Shown: positions 5,763 to 8,091 of the stretch, in pieces
Layout of the letters: the number at the start of each line of letters is the position of its first letter
Numbering within the stretch: the stretch's first letter is position 1
Origin: Comamonas sp. lk
GTDB taxonomy: Bacteria > Pseudomonadota > Gammaproteobacteria > Burkholderiales > Burkholderiaceae_C
Direction of reading: 5' to 3'
DNA: 8,091 nucleotides
Assembly (NCBI GenBank): GCA_945901215.1
Contig: CAMDKE010000117.1
Location: 1 to 8,091, forward strand
Program-made: the position numbers and the translations under genes
The notes under the pieces: generated by a model
The model's input: the letters and a program-made list of their open reading frames with translations, nothing else
Databases searched by the model: none
What the model was told of the DNA's origin: nothing

Positions 5763-6245
5763 ATGCCCCACATCCAACTTACCCCCGCCCAGCGCAAGGT
5801 TCACCGCGCCGAGGCGCACCATTTGGACCCCGTGGTCATGGTCGGTGGCGACGGCCTCACAGCCAATGTCAAAAAAGAAGCCGACGCAGCGCTCAAGGCC
5901 CACGGTCTGATCAAGGTTAGGGTGTTTTCAGACGACCGCGTCGCCCGCGAGACCATGTTCCAAACCCTGGCCGATGAGCTCAGCGCAGCCCCCATCCAGC
6001 ACATCGGCAAGCTGCTGGTGCTATGGCGGCCCAAACCGGACATTGAAAAAGAAAAGACCGTGGACGAGGACCGCATGGCCGGCCCGCGCGACTTCAAGGT
6101 GCTGAAATACAGCAAGCGCGCTGGACAGCGCCCCGAGGTGAAAACCTTGCGCGTGCTGGGGAACCAGCGGCTTACCGCAGGCGGCAATGTGCGGCGCGCC
6201 AAACCCAAGCCAAAAGTTAGCGTCAAAAAGCGCAGCCAGACCTAA
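5763..6245 (+). CDS. yhbY: YhbY-family RNA-binding protein (CRM domain)
   Basis: The CRM (CRS1-YhbY) domain binds RNA; E. coli YhbY associates with pre-50S particles and is a ribosome-assembly factor. In this 160-residue protein residues 5-90 align well with E. coli YhbY: AHHLDPVVMVGGDGLT (18-33, including the glycine-rich loop), HGLIKVRV (47-54) and QHIGKLLVLWRP (79-90). E. coli YhbY has about 97 residues; here a further 70-residue tail follows, very rich in Lys and Arg after residue 116, which probably adds rRNA contacts and is usual in Burkholderiales as far as I recall. The ATG at 5763 starts at the family N-terminus. The gene is the only clear plus-strand gene, head-to-head with rlmE and overlapping the DUF4149 stop by four bases. 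No terminator is visible after it. Confidence 0.93.
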   Translation: MPHIQLTPAQRKVHRAEAHHLDPVVMVGGDGLTANVKKEADAALKAHGLIKVRVFSDDRVARETMFQTLADELSAAPIQHIGKLLVLWRPKPDIEKEKTVDEDRMAGPRDFKVLKYSKRAGQRPEVKTLRVLGNQRLTAGGNVRRAKPKPKVSVKKRSQT

Positions 6246-6733
6246 GCGTGCCAGCGCGCCAGACCGGCAAACTGGCGCCGGAGTTCCAGCTGAAACACGG
6301 TCACGGCGCACAACCACTGCAAAAGGTAGACGCCACTGCCAAGACGGTGCCACAGGGCCAAGTCTTCGCGTGCCAGGATGTGTGGTGCAACCACCCATTC
6401 GGATACCAAGGCGCAGCACAAACCCACCGCCACCACCACCGGCACCCATCGCACAGGCGCCGGGTAGCGCGAAAATACGCGGCTGTTGCCGCGCATCAGC
6501 GCCAGCAGCAGCAACAAAACCGTACACACGCCGGACACCACGGTTTGCATACCAAACAAATGCCCGGCCATGGACCCCGCCAATGCCGCACTGGGTAGGT
6601 AGACAAACAACATCGGGACGACGAAAAACCCCAAGGTGCTCAAACTGGCCCACCACGCGGCAGAAACCCAAAGAGACAGCCGATCCGCCACGGCTTGGCT
6701 GCGATCAGACGTAGCGCACCGCCACGATTTCAT
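6242..6733 (-). CDS. DUF4149-type four-helix membrane protein
   Basis: A small, hydrophobic inner-membrane protein that resembles the DUF4149 family usually found beside greA in Burkholderiales; its function is not known. Counting from the ATG at 6733 (163 residues), membrane helices are likely at about 19-46, 61-81, 96-116 and 130-148. Early features are WW (27-28) and LGFFVVPMLF (34-43), the family-like first helix. The start is uncertain. The ATG at 6733 overlaps greA by 29 bases and has AAGG only three bases upstream. A GTG at 6691 (149 residues, 13 bases after the greA stop) gives a more family-like N-terminus but has no Shine-Dalgarno. It is probably co-transcribed with greA. Its stop codon interlocks with that of yhbY on the other strand. 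Confidence 0.85.
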   Translation of the reverse strand: MKSWRCATSDRSQAVADRLSLWVSAAWWASLSTLGFFVVPMLFVYLPSAALAGSMAGHLFGMQTVVSGVCTVLLLLLALMRGNSRVFSRYPAPVRWVPVVVAVGLCCALVSEWVVAPHILAREDLALWHRLGSGVYLLQWLCAVTVFQLELRRQFAGLARWHA

Positions 6734-7181
6734 AGGCCTTGTCACCACCCGGAGCGATGACCACCGCTGTGTCGCCCTCTTCCTTGCCGATCAGGGCGCG
6801 GGCAATGGGTGAGCTGATGTTGATAAGGCCAAGTTTGAGGTCGGCCTCGTCTTCTCCTACGATCTGGTAGGTTACCCGCTCACCGGTTTCTTCCTCCTCC
6901 AGATCCACCGTAGTACCAAACACTATGCGCCCGCCGGCGTCGAGCGCGGCCGGGTCGATCACCTGAGCTGCCGACAACTTGCCTTCGACTTCCTGAATGC
7001 GGCCTTCGATAAAGCCCTGACGGTCCTTCGCAGCATCGTATTCAGCGTTTTCGCTGAGGTCACCTTGGGCACGGGCCTCTGAGATCGCGTTGATCACCCA
7101 GGGCCGCTCCACCGTCTTGAGTTTGTGCAACTCGGCCTTCAGGATCTCGGCGCCGCGTTTGGTCAAGGGAATGGTGGCCAT
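6705..7181 (-). CDS. greA: Transcription elongation factor GreA
   Basis: GreA enters the RNA polymerase secondary channel and stimulates cleavage of backtracked RNA. The product has 158 residues, the same as E. coli. The N-terminal coiled coil (about 1-75) carries the tip motif GDLSENAEYDAA (40-51) with the two catalytic acidic residues Asp41 and Glu44. The C-terminal FKBP-like domain (about 80-158) ends with the family motif ISSPIARALIGKEEGD (122-136 region) and YEIVAVRYV. The ATG at 7181 is chosen because it gives the standard MATIPLTKRG start; the open frame to 7325 would run back into carB. No clear Shine-Dalgarno is seen. The gene starts 27 bases downstream of the carB terminator, so it needs either read-through or its own promoter, which I could not identify. 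Confidence 0.97.
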   Translation of the reverse strand: MATIPLTKRGAEILKAELHKLKTVERPWVINAISEARAQGDLSENAEYDAAKDRQGFIEGRIQEVEGKLSAAQVIDPAALDAGGRIVFGTTVDLEEEETGERVTYQIVGEDEADLKLGLINISSPIARALIGKEEGDTAVVIAPGGDKAYEIVAVRYV

Positions 7182-7207
7182 AGGAAAGCTCGGTAAAACA
7201 GACAGGC

Positions 7208-7252
7208 AAAAATAAAGCGGGACAGTACCGCGCCCAAGCGCCGCACTGTCCC
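7208..7252 (-). terminator. Intrinsic terminator after carB / greA leader hairpin
   Basis: GGGACAGT and ACTGTCCC (7219-7226, 7245-7252) form a perfect 8-bp outer stem, with an inner GCGC/GCGC stem (7230-7233, 7238-7241) and loop. On the minus strand it is followed by GC and then TTTATTTTT (7216-7208). It lies 17 bases after the carB stop and separates carB from greA. It may be a plain terminator, or an attenuator if greA is partly fed by carB read-through. Confidence 0.85.
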
Positions 7253-7269
7253 TGCAAAGAATGCGCGGA

Positions 7270-8091
7270 TTATGCCAAGAGTTGGGCGTGCATCTCCTGC
7301 ACCGAAATGACACTGAGGTCGTCAAGGTATTTCATGCCTTCAACCGCCGCCTCGGCCCCTGCGATCGTGGTGAACGTGGTGACACGGGCCAGCAGCGCCG
7401 AGGTGCGAATTTGGCGCGAGTCGGCAATCGCGTTGCGCCGCTCTTCTACCGTGTTGACTACCAGGGCGACTTCGTTGTTCTTGATCATGTCCACGATGTG
7501 CGGGCGGCCCTCGGTGACCTTGTTCACCGTGCGACACGCCACGCCGGCGCTGTTGATGGCCAGAGCCGTGCCTTTGGTAGCCAGCAGCTCAAAGCCCATG
7601 GCCGAGAGCTTGCGCGCTACTTCCACCGCGCGGGCTTTGTCCGATTGCTTGACAGAAACAAAGACCCGCCCCGAGCGCGGCAGCTTGGTGCCTGCGCCCA
7701 GTTGCGACTTCACAAAGGCCTCGCCGAAGGTTTTTCCCACGCCCATGACCTCGCCGGTGGACTTCATCTCAGGGCCCAAAATCGTGTCCACGCCCGGGAA
7801 TTTGACGAAGGGGAATACCGCCTCTTTGACGCTGAAATACGGTGGCGTCACCTCCTTGGTCACGCCCTGCTGCGCCAGGGTTTGACCGACCATGCAGCGC
7901 GCGGCCACTTTGGCCAGTTGCACCCCGGTGGCCTTGCTGACAAAAGGCACGGTACGGCTGGCACGCGGGTTGACTTCGAGCACAAAAATCACGTCTTTAC
8001 CATCCACGTTTTGGATGGCGAACTGCACGTTCATCAAGCCCACCACGTGCAAGGCCTGCGCCATGGCCGCCGTCTGGCGTTTGATCTCAGC
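7270..8091 (-). CDS. carB: Carbamoyl-phosphate synthase large subunit (3' part)
   Basis: CarB makes carbamoyl phosphate from bicarbonate, ATP and glutamine-derived ammonia for pyrimidine and arginine synthesis. Only the last 273 residues are in the window; the frame stays open to its right edge, and E. coli CarB has 1073 residues. Visible are the end of the second ATP-grasp domain with EVNPRASRTVP (39-49 of the fragment), the conserved linker LGPEMKSTGEVMGVG (105-119 region), and the MGS-like allosteric domain from about residue 140. In that domain ATKGTA (171-176) and NKVTEGRPH (190-198) match the E. coli nucleotide-binding residues Thr974, Thr977 and Lys993, so UMP/ornithine-type control is likely kept. 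It ends with ISVQEMHAQLLA and a TAA stop, followed by a terminator. Confidence 0.97.
   Translation of the reverse strand, partial: AEIKRQTAAMAQALHVVGLMNVQFAIQNVDGKDVIFVLEVNPRASRTVPFVSKATGVQLAKVAARCMVGQTLAQQGVTKEVTPPYFSVKEAVFPFVKFPGVDTILGPEMKSTGEVMGVGKTFGEAFVKSQLGAGTKLPRSGRVFVSVKQSDKARAVEVARKLSAMGFELLATKGTALAINSAGVACRTVNKVTEGRPHIVDMIKNNEVALVVNTVEERRNAIADSRQIRTSALLARVTTFTTIAGAEAAVEGMKYLDDLSVISVQEMHAQLLA

Noticed and set aside
5745..5903. Extension of rlmE by 53 codons to a start at 5903
   Set aside because: The added residues are antisense to conserved yhbY codons and do not resemble the family; the ATG at 5744 gives a normal N-terminus.
7182..7325. Extension of greA by 48 codons into carB
   Set aside because: It would translate the terminator hairpin and the carB end; the ATG at 7181 gives the exact family length of 158.
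1..8091. Search by eye for CRISPR repeats, tRNA, insertion sequences or attachment sites
   Set aside because: No regularly spaced repeats, cloverleaf-like segments, transposase motifs or terminal inverted repeats with target duplications were seen.

Overview
The window is GC-rich chromosomal DNA that reads like a betaproteobacterium of the order Burkholderiales, most likely Comamonadaceae (Rhodoferax/Polaromonas-like). The evidence is the protein sequences and the gene order carB-greA-DUF4149-yhbY-rlmE-ftsH-folP-glmM. This placement is recognition from memory, not a database search. All genes are on the minus strand except yhbY and a possible three-codon gene end at the left edge. No mobile element, CRISPR array, tRNA or rRNA is visible, and there is no gene-free stretch longer than 300 bases.

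From right to left, in minus-strand reading direction: the 3' part of carB (carbamoyl-phosphate synthase large subunit) ends in a strong intrinsic terminator. Then come greA (transcript cleavage factor) and a four-helix DUF4149 membrane protein. The DUF4149 gene meets yhbY tail-to-tail with interlocked stop codons. yhbY (plus strand, pre-50S binding protein) stands head-to-head with rlmE (23S rRNA Um2552 methyltransferase), with only 18 bases between the two start codons. rlmE is followed by ftsH (membrane AAA+ zinc protease), folP (dihydropteroate synthase), glmM (phosphoglucosamine mutase) and a GNAT acetyltransferase whose start overlaps the glmM stop. The run ends in two stacked hairpin terminators, one clearly bidirectional, that separate it from a converging plus-strand gene ending at the left edge.

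These are mostly housekeeping genes; I do not see a new multi-gene system. The interest lies in the control sequences. The 18-base rlmE/yhbY gap holds one near-symmetric -10 element that faces both ways and would start both transcripts at or next to the start codons. This would give two leaderless mRNAs for two 50S-assembly factors from one shared element. ftsH has a sigma-32-like promoter (CTTGAAA-N13-GCACATCT), a good Shine-Dalgarno sequence and a UUG start codon. Because folP, glmM and the GNAT gene follow closely, heat shock could carry folate and UDP-GlcNAc precursor synthesis along with the protease. greA lies directly behind the carB terminator, with no convincing promoter of its own. 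A perfect 9-bp G/C-rich hairpin sits inside the glmM coding sequence.
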